Both the position numbers and the translations under genes were made by a program. Under the pieces are notes generated by a model. That model ran no database searches and was not told the DNA's origin. It saw nothing but the letters and a program-made list of their open reading frames with translations. Below are positions 34,859 through 44,357 of a DNA stretch of 64,000 nucleotides, piece after piece; position 1 is the first letter of the stretch; every line of letters begins with the position of its first letter. The stretch lies in NCBI RefSeq assembly GCF_003813985.1, contig NZ_CP033897.1:372001-436000 (forward strand), given 5' to 3'. The stretch comes from Corynebacterium gerontici (lineage in GTDB: Bacteria; Actinomycetota; Actinomycetes; Mycobacteriales; Mycobacteriaceae).

Positions 34859-34920
34859 TTGCTGCTGAATAACCGGGACAAACGCGCAAGGTCCCGGAAC
34901 AGACGCCGAAACAGCAGTAA
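34859..34920 (+). ncRNA. Possible structured RNA element after the ATPase gene
   Basis: A nested fold can be drawn: outer stem TTGCTGCTG (34859-34867) with CAGCAGTAA (34912-34920), all nine positions paired with one G:U, enclosing an inner stem CCGGGAC (34873-34879) with GTCCCGG (34891-34897). There is no T run, so it is not a simple terminator. It could be an mRNA 3' element, a leader of the next ORF or a small RNA. Confidence 0.3.
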
Positions 34921-34968
34921 GGGGCTTCGTGCGGCGGAAGCGCAAGGAAAAACAGAGATGTTGGAACC

Positions 34969-35166
34969 ATGCGAACTTTCGTCGTCGTCGCACAACGCGG
35001 TGCCCAGGACGTGTGGGTATTGGAATGCCCAGCGCTGGGCGCCGTCTCCCAGGTGCAGGATCTGGATCGCGCCACTGAAGAAATGCGCGAGCCCATCAGT
35101 TATCTTTCAAGCCTTGATCAATCAGCATCAGGATCGAGGTGCGCGAAGTCGCCTCAGCCCGCCTGA
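34969..35166 (+). CDS. Small HicB-like protein, apparently frameshifted
   Basis: A 65-residue ORF whose first 50 residues resemble actinobacterial HicB-like small proteins: MRTFVVVAQRG, then VWVLECPALGAVSQVQDLDRATEEMREPISYLSSLD. After residue 50 the frame turns into serine/basic sequence, while the -1 frame reads SISIRIEVREVASARL, which looks like the natural continuation. So either a one-base frameshift broke the gene or the short form is the product. No HicA toxin gene is adjacent. A weak GGAA precedes the ATG. Confidence 0.45.
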   Translation: MRTFVVVAQRGAQDVWVLECPALGAVSQVQDLDRATEEMREPISYLSSLDQSASGSRCAKSPQPA

Positions 35167-35237
35167 ATCCTCAGGCTAGCCCCACATCCGAGTCCGGCAC
35201 CCCCAGCAATCGGACCCCACTGGCTACGATGGGGCGC

Positions 35238-37328
35238 ATGCTCAATCCACCCATTGCCCCCATCCATCCCAAGACCCGCACCCACCACGGCTTTGAGTTC
35301 GTGGATAACTACGAGTGGCTGCGTGACAAGGAATCGGATGAGACCATCCAGTACCTGGAGGCGGAAAACGCCTACACCGAGCAGGAAACCGAGCACCTGG
35401 CCACGCTTCGCAAGAACATCTTTGAAGAGATCAAGAAGCACACCAAGGAAACGGACATGTCCGTGCCGCAGCGCAAGGGCGCGTATTGGTATTACAGCCG
35501 CTCCGTGGAGGGCAAGAGCTATGGGCTTTCTTGCCGTGTTCCCGCTGAGCTGGGCACCTGGGTGCCGCCGGTGATCGACGAGTCCACCCCGCCTGCCGAT
35601 GAGCAGGTGCTGCTCGATTTGAACGAGCTCGCCCAAGGCCACGAGTTCTTCTCCCTCGGCGCGGCGTCGATAAGCGATTCAGGCAAGCTACTGGCTTATT
35701 CCACCGACACCTCCGGCGATGAGCGCTTCACCATCCGGATCAAAAACCTTGATAGCGGCGAGTTGCTTGTCGACGAAATCCCCGATGCCTTCTACGGCGC
35801 GACGTGGGCGGGGGAGGACTACCTGTTTTATCAGCGCGTGGACGAGGCCTGGCGCCCGGATTCGGTGTGGCGCCATAAGCTTGGCACCCCTGTTGAGCAG
35901 GACGTATGCGTGTTCCGTGAAGAAGACGGGCGCTTCAACGTCGGCATTGGTGCCACACGCAGCGATCGCTTTCTCATGATCGAGGTGGCCTCCAAGATCA
36001 CCTCCGAGGTGTGGGTGCTGGAGCAAACCAACCCCGAAGGCGAATTCGAGTGTGTGATTCCGCGTGAAAAGGGCAAGGAATACGACCTTGACCACGCCAT
36101 CGTGGAAGGCGAGGACTTGTGGATTGTCACCCACAACTTCTCCGGCCCGAACTTCGAGGTGGCCTGGGCGCCGCTGGATCGCCCAACCGAGATGACCACC
36201 CTGATCCCGCACCGCGATGACGTACGCATCGAAGGCGTGGATACCTACCTTGGTCAAATCGTAGTGGGCTACCGCGCAGGTGCCATCGGGCGCGTTGCGG
36301 TGATGAAGCTCGATCCTGGCTTTAGCACCTTCGAGGAGCTCGAATTTGAAGAGGAGCTCTACTCTGTGGGCTCTTCAGGCAATCCTGAGTGGGACGCACC
36401 GGTGTTGCGCATGAGCTATGGCTCTTTCACCGTGCCGGGTGAAGTCTTTGACTACGAGGTAGCCACCGGCAAACGCACCGTGCTCAAAGAGCGCGAGGTG
36501 TACCACTACAACGCCGATGATTATGTAGCCACTCGCCTGTGGGCGCAGGCTGAAGACGGCATCCGCATCCCGATCTCCCTGGTGCGCCGCAAGGACCTGG
36601 ATATAAGCAAACCCAACCCCACCTTGCTCTATGGCTATGGCTCCTATGAGATGTCCATTGATCCGGGCTTTTCTGTGGCGCGCCTATCGCTGATGGATCG
36701 CGGCATGATCTTCGCCGTGGCCCATGTTCGCGGCGGTGGCGAGATGGGCCGTGGCTGGTACGACACGGGCAAGACCGTGACCAAGAAGAACACCTTTACC
36801 GATTTCATCGCCGTTGCAGATCACCTGATCAAACGCGGTGTGACCACACCAGAGCAGCTTGTGGCCGAGGGTGGCTCCGCTGGGGGCATGCTGGTGGGGG
36901 CTGTGGCCAACCTTGCTGGGGATCGCTTCAAGGCCATCGAGGCCGTGGTGCCCTTCGTGGATCCGCTGACCTCCATGCTCATGCCCGAGCTTCCACTGAC
37001 CATCACTGAATGGGATGAGTGGGGCGACCCGCTGCACGAGCAGGAGGTATATGAGTACATGGCCTCCTACGCTCCCTATGAGAACGTTGAGGCCAAGGAT
37101 TACCCCAATATCTTGGCAGTAACCTCGCTGAACGATACGCGCGTGCTCTACGTGGAGCCGGCTAAGTGGATTGCCAAACTGCGCGCCACCGCCACTGGTG
37201 GGCAGTTCCTGCTCAAAACGGAGATGGTGGCAGGTCATGGTGGTGTGTCTGGCCGCTATGAAAAGTGGCACCAAACCGCATTCGAGTACGCATGGCTTGC
37301 CAATCAGGCTGCGGGCGTGCGCGAATAA
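35238..37328 (+). CDS. ptrB: Prolyl oligopeptidase family serine protease (protease II type)
   Basis: About 696 residues: an N-terminal seven-bladed propeller and a C-terminal alpha/beta hydrolase. The catalytic serine is Ser547 in GGSAGGML, with Asp633 in NDTRVLYVEPAKW and His667 in GHGGVSGRYEKW; the FAVAHVRGGGEMGRGWY segment is typical of oligopeptidase B. It cleaves short peptides, usually after basic residues, in the cytoplasm; no signal peptide is present. I prefer ATG 35238 (MLNPPIAPIHP): TACGAT (35225-35230) ends 7 bp upstream, giving a leaderless start. ATG 35229 is the alternative. Confidence 0.9.
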   Translation: MLNPPIAPIHPKTRTHHGFEFVDNYEWLRDKESDETIQYLEAENAYTEQETEHLATLRKNIFEEIKKHTKETDMSVPQRKGAYWYYSRSVEGKSYGLSCRVPAELGTWVPPVIDESTPPADEQVLLDLNELAQGHEFFSLGAASISDSGKLLAYSTDTSGDERFTIRIKNLDSGELLVDEIPDAFYGATWAGEDYLFYQRVDEAWRPDSVWRHKLGTPVEQDVCVFREEDGRFNVGIGATRSDRFLMIEVASKITSEVWVLEQTNPEGEFECVIPREKGKEYDLDHAIVEGEDLWIVTHNFSGPNFEVAWAPLDRPTEMTTLIPHRDDVRIEGVDTYLGQIVVGYRAGAIGRVAVMKLDPGFSTFEELEFEEELYSVGSSGNPEWDAPVLRMSYGSFTVPGEVFDYEVATGKRTVLKEREVYHYNADDYVATRLWAQAEDGIRIPISLVRRKDLDISKPNPTLLYGYGSYEMSIDPGFSVARLSLMDRGMIFAVAHVRGGGEMGRGWYDTGKTVTKKNTFTDFIAVADHLIKRGVTTPEQLVAEGGSAGGMLVGAVANLAGDRFKAIEAVVPFVDPLTSMLMPELPLTITEWDEWGDPLHEQEVYEYMASYAPYENVEAKDYPNILAVTSLNDTRVLYVEPAKWIAKLRATATGGQFLLKTEMVAGHGGVSGRYEKWHQTAFEYAWLANQAAGVRE

Positions 37329-37344
37329 AGGCAAAGTAGGGGAT

Positions 37345-37797
37345 ATGAATTTCTTTGATATCCCCATCACCTATGCCGATGGCCGTGACTCCACCATGGC
37401 CGACTTCCAAGGCCACTGCCTGCTCATTGTCAATACCGCCTCGAAGTGCGGCTACACGGAGCAGTTGGAAACCTTAGAAGAACTCTTCCAGGACTATATG
37501 CAGCGCGGGCTGTTTGTTATCGGCGTGCCAAGCGATGATTTCCAAGAAGAGCCTTTGAGCAATAAGCAGATTGCTAAGGAATACGCCAAGTACGGCGTGA
37601 GCTTCCCGCTGCTGGCCAAAGGCTCTTTGGATACCGCGCTGTATAGCTACCTCATTGGGGACGGGCCGGGAATCGAGTGGAACTTTGAAAAGTTCGTGGT
37701 CTCACCCGAGGGCAAGGTGGTTGGGCGTTTTGCCCCCAGCCTGGAGCCGGATGAGATGAAGATAATCGAGGCGCTGGAAAAATATCTTCCGGTGTAA
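37345..37797 (+). CDS. Glutathione-peroxidase-fold thiol peroxidase
   Basis: A 150-residue GPx-family protein. The peroxidatic cysteine is Cys35 in NTASKCGYT, and the later WNF of the catalytic site is present (EWNFEKFVV). The usual PCNQF segment reads PSDDF here, so the cysteine used for resolution in thioredoxin- or mycothiol-coupled members is missing. The neighbourhood matches the mycothiol peroxidase gene of C. glutamicum, so mycothiol is the likely reductant, but a one-cysteine mechanism would be needed. It follows ptrB by 16 bp and ends in a strong terminator. Confidence 0.85.
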   Translation: MNFFDIPITYADGRDSTMADFQGHCLLIVNTASKCGYTEQLETLEELFQDYMQRGLFVIGVPSDDFQEEPLSNKQIAKEYAKYGVSFPLLAKGSLDTALYSYLIGDGPGIEWNFEKFVVSPEGKVVGRFAPSLEPDEMKIIEALEKYLPV

Positions 37798-37801
37798 ATA
37801 A

Positions 37802-37833
37802 CAAACTGGGCAGTCTTTCGACTGCCCAGTTTG
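37802..37833 (+). terminator. Terminator after the peroxidase gene
   Basis: A 14-bp perfect stem, CAAACTGGGCAGTC and its complement, around the loop TTTC. It starts 5 bp after the stop codon. The descending arm ends in TTTG rather than a long T run. Confidence 0.75.
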
Positions 37834-38502
37834 CGTAACCCTCTATCTCAAAAGGAAGATGCCTCACACCAGCTCTCGCTTGCTCACCTTCACCTCGGGC
37901 TTGGCCCCTCAACCAAGTCATTCCCGTGGTGCCCTCATGGTGGGCAACTGTGAAAATTACAATGTCCCTCAACGCGCAATTTTCTTCGAGCTGGTTTTCC
38001 GGCGCTAGCGGTCTGATTGCTCGTTCCTGCTAGCCGGATGAAGCGGCGAAGCTATCAAACAACCCTCTCCTTCCATCTTGACTTCCCTTGTATCGAGTCG
38101 ATCGTTGCTGACCGGCTGATGAACCCAAGTGTGGCACGCGGGTGTGTGCCCAGCAAGGGGCCTGTTTAGCTCTCTGACCTGCACAAATGTGGCACCTTGA
38201 GAAATCCTGAGAATGATTGAAACTCTCTGATTTTCCTTCTGAGCAGCAGAAATGACCATGAGCTGGGGTATATGTTCGGGGGTTGAATGCAAAGTTTAAA
38301 GCTAGCTGGCAGTTTGTATGCACTTCCCGCAAAACAGTAAAAGTCCTGCTCAGCGAGGCGTGGAAGCGGGTGGGGGTAGCGGTGGGTTGAGTCTTGGCTA
38401 CTTGTAGAGCGACACAGGTAACGTGAGGGGCGATACGTCCCCTTGGGGCGATCGCCGTCAAACACCGACACTCACCATCCTTAATTAGGGAGCTTTATCA
38501 AC
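37834..38502. other. Long non-coding region upstream of purS
   Basis: About 670 bp with no convincing gene. A 49-codon ORF at 37859-38008 has AAAAGGAAG touching its ATG but no recognisable family, and several minus-strand frames lack coding character. TTAGGGAGC 11 bp before GTG 38503 is the purS ribosome site. I see no known purine riboswitch; the stretch may hold an untranslated leader or a small RNA. Confidence 0.5.
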
Positions 38503-38745
38503 GTGGCCCGTGTAGTTGTGAATGTGATGCCCAAGACGGAAATCCTGGACCCCCAGGGTCAGGCCGTCGTCCGAGCCCTTGGACGCATTGGCGTTGAGGG
38601 GGTGGCCGATGTGCGTCAGGGCAAACGCTTCGAAATTGAAGTGAATGACTCCGTTACCCGCGAAGACATTGAAAAAATGGCGGAAACCCTGCTTGCCAAC
38701 ACCGTGATTGAGAACTTCGACGTGGTTTTTGAGGCGGCGGAATGA
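38503..38745 (+). CDS. purS: FGAM synthase subunit PurS
   Basis: An 80-residue PurS, the small dimeric subunit that bridges PurL and PurQ and passes ammonia. It shows the family pattern [36 protein letters not shown] and a C-terminal acidic helix. GTG 38503 has TTAGGGAGC upstream. Its stop overlaps the purQ start (ATGA), so purSQL are translated in series. Confidence 0.95.
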   Translation: MARVVVNVMPKTEILDPQGQAVVRALGRIGVEGVADVRQGKRFEIEVNDSVTREDIEKMAETLLANTVIENFDVVFEAAE

Positions 38746-39413
38746 GCGCCAGAATCGGAGTCATTACCTTTCCAGGCACGCTTGACGACGTCGACGCTGC
38801 CCGCGCCGCACGACTCGCAGGCGCCGAGGCGGTATCGCTGTGGCACGCCGACGAAGATCTAAAAAACGTGGATGCCGTGGTAGTTCCTGGCGGATTTTCC
38901 TATGGTGACTACCTTCGCACCGGCGCCATCTCTGCACTCGCGCCCGTGATGCGCGCGGTCGTCAATGCAGCGCACAAAGGCATGCCGGTGCTCGGCATCT
39001 GCAATGGCTTCCAGATCCTCACCGAGGCGCACCTCCTACCCGGTGCGCTCACCCGCAACCAGGGCTTGCACTTCCACTGCGTAGACACGCATCTGGTGGT
39101 GGAAAACAACAGCACCGCGTGGACCAGCGCCTGCGAACACGGCGAGAAAATCTTTGTGCCCGCCAAGCACGGCGAGGGGCGCTTCCAGGCGGATGCGCGG
39201 ACCGTCGAAAAGCTAGAAGGCGAAGGCCAAGTCGTGTTCCGCTATACCGACAACTTCAACGGCTCAATCAATGGCATCGCCGGCATCACCAATGACACCG
39301 GCCGCGTGGTGGGGCTCATGCCGCACCCGGAACATGCGGTGGAAACGCTTACGGGGCCTTCCGTTGATGGCCTGAAACTGTTTGTCTCTGCAATCGGCTC
39401 GATCGCGGCATAG
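38742..39413 (+). CDS. purQ: FGAM synthase glutaminase subunit PurQ
   Basis: A 223-residue class I glutamine amidotransferase. The nucleophile is Cys87 in GICNGFQ, and the His/Glu pair is in [27 protein letters not shown] and [10 protein letters not shown] are typical PurQ segments. It releases ammonia for PurL. A CCGTCGAAAAGC word resembling the dispersed repeat lies within the gene at 39202-39213. purL follows after 10 bp. Confidence 0.96.
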   Translation: MSARIGVITFPGTLDDVDAARAARLAGAEAVSLWHADEDLKNVDAVVVPGGFSYGDYLRTGAISALAPVMRAVVNAAHKGMPVLGICNGFQILTEAHLLPGALTRNQGLHFHCVDTHLVVENNSTAWTSACEHGEKIFVPAKHGEGRFQADARTVEKLEGEGQVVFRYTDNFNGSINGIAGITNDTGRVVGLMPHPEHAVETLTGPSVDGLKLFVSAIGSIAA

Positions 39414-39423
39414 GGGAAACGTT

Positions 39424-41721
39424 ATGACTCACACTTTCAACGACACCGTCGAGGCAGCCCAACAGCAGCCTGACCTGGAACAGCCCTTTGCATCGCTGGG
39501 CCTCAAAGACGACGAATATGCGCGCATCAAGGAAATTTTGGGGCGCAGGCCAACCGACGCCGAGCTCGCCATGTACTCGGTGATGTGGTCCGAGCACTGC
39601 TCATATAAGTCCTCTAAGGTGCACCTGCGCTACTTCGGTGAAACCACCACCGAGGAGATGGGGTCGAAGATCCTCGCGGGCATCGGCGAAAACGCCGGCG
39701 TGGTAGATATCGGCGATGGCAACGCGGTGACTTTCCGCGTGGAATCCCACAACCACCCCTCCTTTGTGGAACCCCACCAAGGTGCAGCCACCGGCATCGG
39801 CGGCATCGTGCGCGACATCATGGCCATGGGCGCACGCCCCATCGCGGTGATGGACCAACTGCGTTTCGGTCCTGCCGATGCCCCCGATACCTCCCGCGTA
39901 CTACCCGGTGTGGTGGATGGCATTTCCCACTACGGCAACTGCCTGGGTCTGCCCAATATCGGCGGCGAAACCGTCTTCGATGCTTCTTACGCAGGCAACC
40001 CTCTAGTCAACGCACTGTGCGTGGGCACGCTCAAAGTGGAAGACCTCAAACTCGCCTTCGCCTCTGGCCTTGGCAATAAGGTCATGCTCTTTGGTTCGCG
40101 CACCGGACTCGATGGCATCGGTGGCGTTTCCGTTCTAGCCTCCGACAGCTTTGAAGACGGCGCCGAGCGCAAACTGCCCGCAGTGCAGGTGGGCGACCCC
40201 TTCGCGGAAAAGGTGCTCATCGAATGCTGCCTTGAACTGTACAAAGCCGGCGTTGTGGTTGGTATTCAAGACCTCGGCGGCGCGGGCCTTGCCTGTGCCA
40301 CCTCCGAACTTGCGGCCGCTGGAGATGGCGGCATGGAGATCAACCTCGACGCCGTGCCCTTGCGTGCCGCCAATATGACGGCAGCCGAAATCCTCTCCTC
40401 CGAATCCCAAGAGCGCATGTGCGCCGTGGTCAAACCCGAGGATGTGGATCGCTTTAAGGAAATCTGCGCCCACTGGGACGTCACCTGTGCCGAGATCGGC
40501 GAGGTTACTGACGGCCAGCACCTGCTCATCCGCCACAAGGGCGAGTTGGTGGTGGACGCGCCTGCGCACACCATCGCCCACGAAGGCCCCGTCTACGAGC
40601 GCCCCTTCGCACGCCCCGAATGGCAGGACGAACTGCAGCAACTCCAGGCGATGCCGCGCCCCGCCACGGGCGAGGAACTGCGCGAGGCGCTGCTCAAGAT
40701 GGTCGGCTCACCCGCGCTGTGTTCCCGCGAGTTCATCACCAATCAATATGACCGCTACGTGCGCGGCAACACCGTGAAGGCCCAGCATGCCGATGCCGGC
40801 GTGCTGCGCATCGACGAGGAAACTGGCCGCGGCGTTGCCGTATCCGCAGATGCTTCAGGTCGCTACACCAAGCTCGACCCCAACATGGGCGCGCGCCTCG
40901 CCTTGGCAGAGGCGTATCGCAACGTTGCTGTCAGCGGAGCGCGGCCGATCGCCGTAACCAACTGCCTGAATTTCGGCTCCCCGGAAGATCCAGGCGTGAT
41001 GTGGCAATTCCGCGAGGCCGTGCACGGGCTTGCCGATGGCGCTAAGGAACTTGGCATCCCGGTCTCCGGCGGCAACGTCTCCTTCTATAACCAGACCGGC
41101 GAGGAAGCCATCCTGCCCACCCCAGTGGTGGGTGTGCTCGGTGTGATCGAGAACGTGGCAGACGCCATCGGGCACGATCTTGACGCCACCGAAGAAGAAG
41201 TGCTCTTTGTTCTGGGTAAGACCGGCGATGAATTCGGCGGCTCCATCTGGCAGGACGTCTCCGGCTCTGGCCTCTCGGGCCTGCCGCCGCAGGTTGATCT
41301 GGCCAATGAGCAGCGCCTGGCTGACTTCTTTGTGGGGAACACTCTGCTCACCGCAGCGCACGACGTATCCGAGGGTGGCATTGCGCAAACGCTAGTGGAA
41401 ATGGCGATCCGCTCCGGTGGTGGCCTCGATGTGGATTTGGGCGAGGTGCACGAGGATCTCTTTGTCGCGCTCTTCTCCGAGTCTGCATCGCGTGCAGTGA
41501 TCGCAAGCACTGCTGACAATGCTGAAGCCGTAGCGTCGCGCGCTGCTGAGTGCGGTGTGCCAATCACCCGGATCGGGCGCACCATCCAGGATCGCAGCTT
41601 CAAGGCTGCCGCTGGCGAGGTGGTAGTTGAGACTGCGATGGAGGAGCTGGAAGCCACCTGGAAAGCCACGCTACCTGGTATTTTCGGGCATGCGGTAGGT
41701 GCAAACTCCGTGGTGGAATAA
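39424..41721 (+). CDS. purL: FGAM synthase large subunit PurL
   Basis: A 765-residue PurL of the short (PurS/PurQ-dependent) type, making formylglycinamidine ribonucleotide with ATP and ammonia. [16 protein letters not shown], the [13 protein letters not shown] metal site, [20 protein letters not shown] and the second repeat [10 protein letters not shown] are all present. ATG 39424 ([10 protein letters not shown]) is set by AGGGGAA; the ORF extends upstream over the purQ end without a better start. A terminator hairpin follows 10 bp after the stop. Confidence 0.97.
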   Translation: MTHTFNDTVEAAQQQPDLEQPFASLGLKDDEYARIKEILGRRPTDAELAMYSVMWSEHCSYKSSKVHLRYFGETTTEEMGSKILAGIGENAGVVDIGDGNAVTFRVESHNHPSFVEPHQGAATGIGGIVRDIMAMGARPIAVMDQLRFGPADAPDTSRVLPGVVDGISHYGNCLGLPNIGGETVFDASYAGNPLVNALCVGTLKVEDLKLAFASGLGNKVMLFGSRTGLDGIGGVSVLASDSFEDGAERKLPAVQVGDPFAEKVLIECCLELYKAGVVVGIQDLGGAGLACATSELAAAGDGGMEINLDAVPLRAANMTAAEILSSESQERMCAVVKPEDVDRFKEICAHWDVTCAEIGEVTDGQHLLIRHKGELVVDAPAHTIAHEGPVYERPFARPEWQDELQQLQAMPRPATGEELREALLKMVGSPALCSREFITNQYDRYVRGNTVKAQHADAGVLRIDEETGRGVAVSADASGRYTKLDPNMGARLALAEAYRNVAVSGARPIAVTNCLNFGSPEDPGVMWQFREAVHGLADGAKELGIPVSGGNVSFYNQTGEEAILPTPVVGVLGVIENVADAIGHDLDATEEEVLFVLGKTGDEFGGSIWQDVSGSGLSGLPPQVDLANEQRLADFFVGNTLLTAAHDVSEGGIAQTLVEMAIRSGGGLDVDLGEVHEDLFVALFSESASRAVIASTADNAEAVASRAAECGVPITRIGRTIQDRSFKAAAGEVVVETAMEELEATWKATLPGIFGHAVGANSVVE

Positions 41722-41731
41722 GGTACAACAT

Positions 41732-41765
41732 TGCTACGCCTCGCCTTGATGGGGCGTAGCATTTT
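41732..41765 (+). terminator. Rho-independent terminator after purL
   Basis: TGCTACGCC (41732-41740) pairs with GGCGTAGCA (41753-41761) and is followed by TTTT. It closes the purSQL unit before the hemolysin III gene. Confidence 0.8.
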
Positions 41766-41805
41766 CAATGAAGCACACCATGCACGAAAGCTCGAAGGAG
41801 ATGGG

Positions 41806-42531
41806 ATGGCCTCCGCATCACAGCAGCCGCAAACGTTGAGCGAACAGCTCATCGAAAGGCGGGTGTTGCTCGCCGACCGTGGTGTGCGGCCATTGATTCG
41901 CGGCTGGTTCCACTTCTTCGCCGCTCTGGGCTCCCTGATTTTCGGCTCGGTTCTTTCCACCATCGCCTGGTTAAAGCTGCCCGGTGTCGAAGCCTTCGGT
42001 GTCACCGTATATGCCGTGGGCGTTTTCGTGCTCTTTGGCGTGTCCGCCGCCTATCACCGAGGCCCCTGGCGATCCACGCGCACAGTGAAGTGGTGGCGGC
42101 GTGCAGATCACGCCACTATCGCGGTGTTTATCGCCGCAACCTATACGCCCCTATGCTTGATCGCCCTGCCGGGAACACCGGGGCTGATCATGCTGCTCAT
42201 CGCCTGGATCGGTGCACTGGCCGGTGTGGTGATGAACCTGGTGTGGATTGACCACCCGCGCTGGCTGGCCGTTGCCGTGTACCTGGTGCTGGGCTGGCTG
42301 ATCGTGCCCTTGATCCCGCAACTGTGGAGCAATATCGGCCATCTTGTGGTGTGGCTGCTGCTTGCCGGCGGCTTGGTATACACCATGGGTGCTGTGGTGT
42401 ATGGGCTGCGCTGGCCTGGGCGCAACGCCAAGATCTACGGCTATCACGAGCATTTTCACACCGCCACCATCATCGCGGCGGCCTTGCACTTTGTTGCCAT
42501 CTGGATGGTGGTTGGTGCAGTTGCCTCCTAA
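41806..42531 (+). CDS. Hemolysin III/PAQR-family membrane protein
   Basis: A 241-residue protein with seven hydrophobic helices of the YqfA/HlyIII family. Family residues expected to bind zinc are present: FGVSAAYHRGPW (His and Ser), RRADHATI (Asp, His) and the C-terminal HEHFHTATIIAAALHF. The name hemolysin III is historical; related proteins are thought to be metal-dependent hydrolases or to sense lipids. GAAGGAG precedes ATG 41806, and the upstream part of the frame overlaps the purL terminator. Confidence 0.88.
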   Translation: MASASQQPQTLSEQLIERRVLLADRGVRPLIRGWFHFFAALGSLIFGSVLSTIAWLKLPGVEAFGVTVYAVGVFVLFGVSAAYHRGPWRSTRTVKWWRRADHATIAVFIAATYTPLCLIALPGTPGLIMLLIAWIGALAGVVMNLVWIDHPRWLAVAVYLVLGWLIVPLIPQLWSNIGHLVVWLLLAGGLVYTMGAVVYGLRWPGRNAKIYGYHEHFHTATIIAAALHFVAIWMVVGAVAS

Positions 42532-42581
42532 TAGGGCAGCGCTAGTTATCTGCGCTTCGCTTTCGTTGCTGCAGCCTTAAT

Positions 42582-42620
42582 ACGCCCGGTTACTCCAGGG
42601 GAGAAGCTGGGCGTGTTTTT
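42582..42620 (+). terminator. Terminator after the hemolysin III gene
   Basis: ACGCCC (42582-42587) pairs with GGGCGT (42609-42614), with an inner CTCC/GGAG stem, followed by GTTTTT. It separates the gene from the DtxR-box operon downstream. G/T-rich near-repeats (AAGTCGGGGG) occupy 42630-42680. Confidence 0.65.
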
Positions 42621-42687
42621 GGGTAGGCCAAGTCGGGGGCGGACAGCTCAGGTCGGGGTAGGCGAAGTCGGGGGTGGGCCAAGGTTA

Positions 42688-42706
42688 TTAGGTGAGGGTT
42701 CCCTAA
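42688..42706. promoter_or_regulatory. DtxR-like box before the methyltransferase/ABC operon
   Basis: TTAGGTGAGGGTTCCCTAA matches 15 of 19 positions of TWAGGTTAGSCTAACCTWA with both outer arms intact. It lies 56 bp before ATG 42763, near where a promoter is expected (possible -10 TACATT at 42716-42721). This implies iron-dependent repression of the four genes that follow. Confidence 0.6.
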
Positions 42707-42762
42707 TCCATGCGCTACATTAGATACGGAAATACTCGTTAGTAACTGGATTGAGGCTGCCC

Positions 42763-43554
42763 ATGTCCCCAGCGCTTCCAATGGATCAGCGTCCCACCGA
42801 ATCCGTGCCCGGCCACTGGCTACTCGCACGCCTAGGCAAGCGCGTGCTACGCCCCGGAGGCCTAGAGCTCACCACCGCCCTCCTTGATGCCGCACAGCTT
42901 CAAGGCAAAAAGGTCGCGGAATTTGCTCCCGGTATTGGTAAGACCGCCAAGCTGATCCTGCAACGCCACCCGGCAAGCTATATCGGCATCGATGAAGACC
43001 CCCAAGCGGTGGCGCTGAGCCAAGAAGCCATCGGTGATCAAGGCCAGATCCGCCAAGCCCAAGCCCAGGCCACTGGGCTTGAAAGCGAGAGCCTGGAAGT
43101 AGTGGTGGGCGAAGCCATGCTCACCATGCAAGGCGCAAAGGGCAAAAGCGCGATTATCAACGAGGCGTATCGGGTGCTCGAACCCGGCGGAAGGTATTGC
43201 ATTCACGAGCTTTCCTTGCGCCCCGATGGCATTGCAGAGGAGATCAAGCAGGAAATTTCCAAAGCACTCGCCCGGAGCATCCATGTAAATGCCCGACCCC
43301 TTACGCAGTCTGAATGGCAAGCGGCGCTTGAGCAGGCCGGATTCAAGGTCATCAGCGTCAAACATGCCGGGATGGAATTGCTCGATCTCAAGCGCAACAT
43401 CGACGATGAAGGGATAGCAGGAACCACCAAGATCCTGTTCAACCTGCTGCGCATGCCAGCGGTCAGGAAACGCGTGATGGCCATGCGCAAGGTATTCCAC
43501 CAGTACTCCGACTCATTGGCAGCCATTGCGATTGTGGCGGAGAAACCAGCATGA
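42763..43554 (+). CDS. SAM-dependent methyltransferase (class I)
   Basis: A 263-residue class I methyltransferase. The SAM-binding motif EFAPGIG is at 53-59 with the acidic residue of strand 2 in GIDEDP (Asp77), and the post-motif segment ALSQEAIG follows. The rest (AYRVLEPGGRYCIHELSL) is the strand 5 region of UbiE-like small-molecule methyltransferases. The substrate is unknown. It is first in an operon: its stop overlaps the start of the anchored-protein gene (ATGA), and a DtxR-like box lies upstream, so its substrate may relate to iron or haem metabolism. Confidence 0.85.
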   Translation: MSPALPMDQRPTESVPGHWLLARLGKRVLRPGGLELTTALLDAAQLQGKKVAEFAPGIGKTAKLILQRHPASYIGIDEDPQAVALSQEAIGDQGQIRQAQAQATGLESESLEVVVGEAMLTMQGAKGKSAIINEAYRVLEPGGRYCIHELSLRPDGIAEEIKQEISKALARSIHVNARPLTQSEWQAALEQAGFKVISVKHAGMELLDLKRNIDDEGIAGTTKILFNLLRMPAVRKRVMAMRKVFHQYSDSLAAIAIVAEKPA

Positions 43555-44357
43555 AATCAGGCCAACGGTTTTCTCGCCAGCAGCTTTTGAGCACCGTGAT
43601 CACCTCGGCTGTTGTCTCCTTCGTGGTAGCGGCCTTGCTGATCACCCTGGCGGTCCAAGCCCTACAGCGCGAAGATCGCACCAGCTTGCAGGCAGATTCG
43701 AGCGTTGCCACCCAAAGCGAGGCAGCAACGCCCAGCGCAAAACAAACCGCAGAGGCTGAAACGAGCACCAAGCCTGAGCCATCGAGTAGCACCGAGGCGC
43801 CGGATTCCGAGCAGGCCTTGGCCGCGGCCACCCCAACCGCCGAAGCAGACCCGAGCCGCCAAACAAGCCCAAGCACCCAAGCAACCCCGACCACCCAAGC
43901 AGACCCAGACGCCGGGGAAAGCGAGGACGCACCCACCGCAGCCCAAACAGCGCGAGGCTGGCAACCAGCAACGCCACTTCCTGCTAATTTCCGGGTCACC
44001 AACCCAAACCCCAGCCTGGATGAGCTCAATGCGATCATCCACTTTCTTGTGGCCACACCTGCTAGTGATGAGGCCAAAGCTGCGAACCTTGAAGGCGGGC
44101 GTGCTGCGGTGATGATCCCTCAAACGGTGTATCGCCTGGGGCTGTTTCGTGCGCCGCTTGGCTGGAAGGAAGTTACCGGCCCGCTCGAACTTGGCCAGGA
44201 TAGGGCAGTGGCCACACTGATTTCCGAGTCGGCTGGGCGCCCCGGCGTGCATACCCGAATCCAGTTTGTGTACCGCGATGGCAATTGGCGCTTGGCTAAT
44301 GCCTCGATCTGCGAAGGCGTGCGCACCGTCGGATTGCCTTTGGAATGCCCCGCATGA
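43551..44357 (+). CDS. Membrane-anchored extracytoplasmic protein with low-complexity linker
   Basis: A 268-residue protein with one N-terminal helix (about residues 12-37) and no signal-peptidase site, so it is probably anchored and faces outward. Residues about 45-138 are a Thr/Ser/Pro/Ala/Glu-rich linker (SSSTEAPD, TSPSTQATPTTQADP). The C-terminal 130 residues are compact (FRVTNPNPSLDELNAIIHFL... WKEVTGPLELGQDRAVAT... IQFVYRDGNWRLANASIC). I do not recognise the family. It overlaps its neighbours by 4 bp on both sides, so it is very likely part of the same machine as the ABC exporter downstream. Confidence 0.8.
   Translation: MKSGQRFSRQQLLSTVITSAVVSFVVAALLITLAVQALQREDRTSLQADSSVATQSEAATPSAKQTAEAETSTKPEPSSSTEAPDSEQALAAATPTAEADPSRQTSPSTQATPTTQADPDAGESEDAPTAAQTARGWQPATPLPANFRVTNPNPSLDELNAIIHFLVATPASDEAKAANLEGGRAAVMIPQTVYRLGLFRAPLGWKEVTGPLELGQDRAVATLISESAGRPGVHTRIQFVYRDGNWRLANASICEGVRTVGLPLECPA

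Noticed and set aside
37859-38008. 49-codon ORF after the peroxidase terminator
   Set aside because: AAAAGGAAG is too close to the ATG for normal spacing, and no family or conservation can be seen; kept only as a note.
38300-38502. Purine riboswitch before purS
   Set aside because: I could not fold the three-stem purine aptamer or find its conserved core; none is expected in this group.
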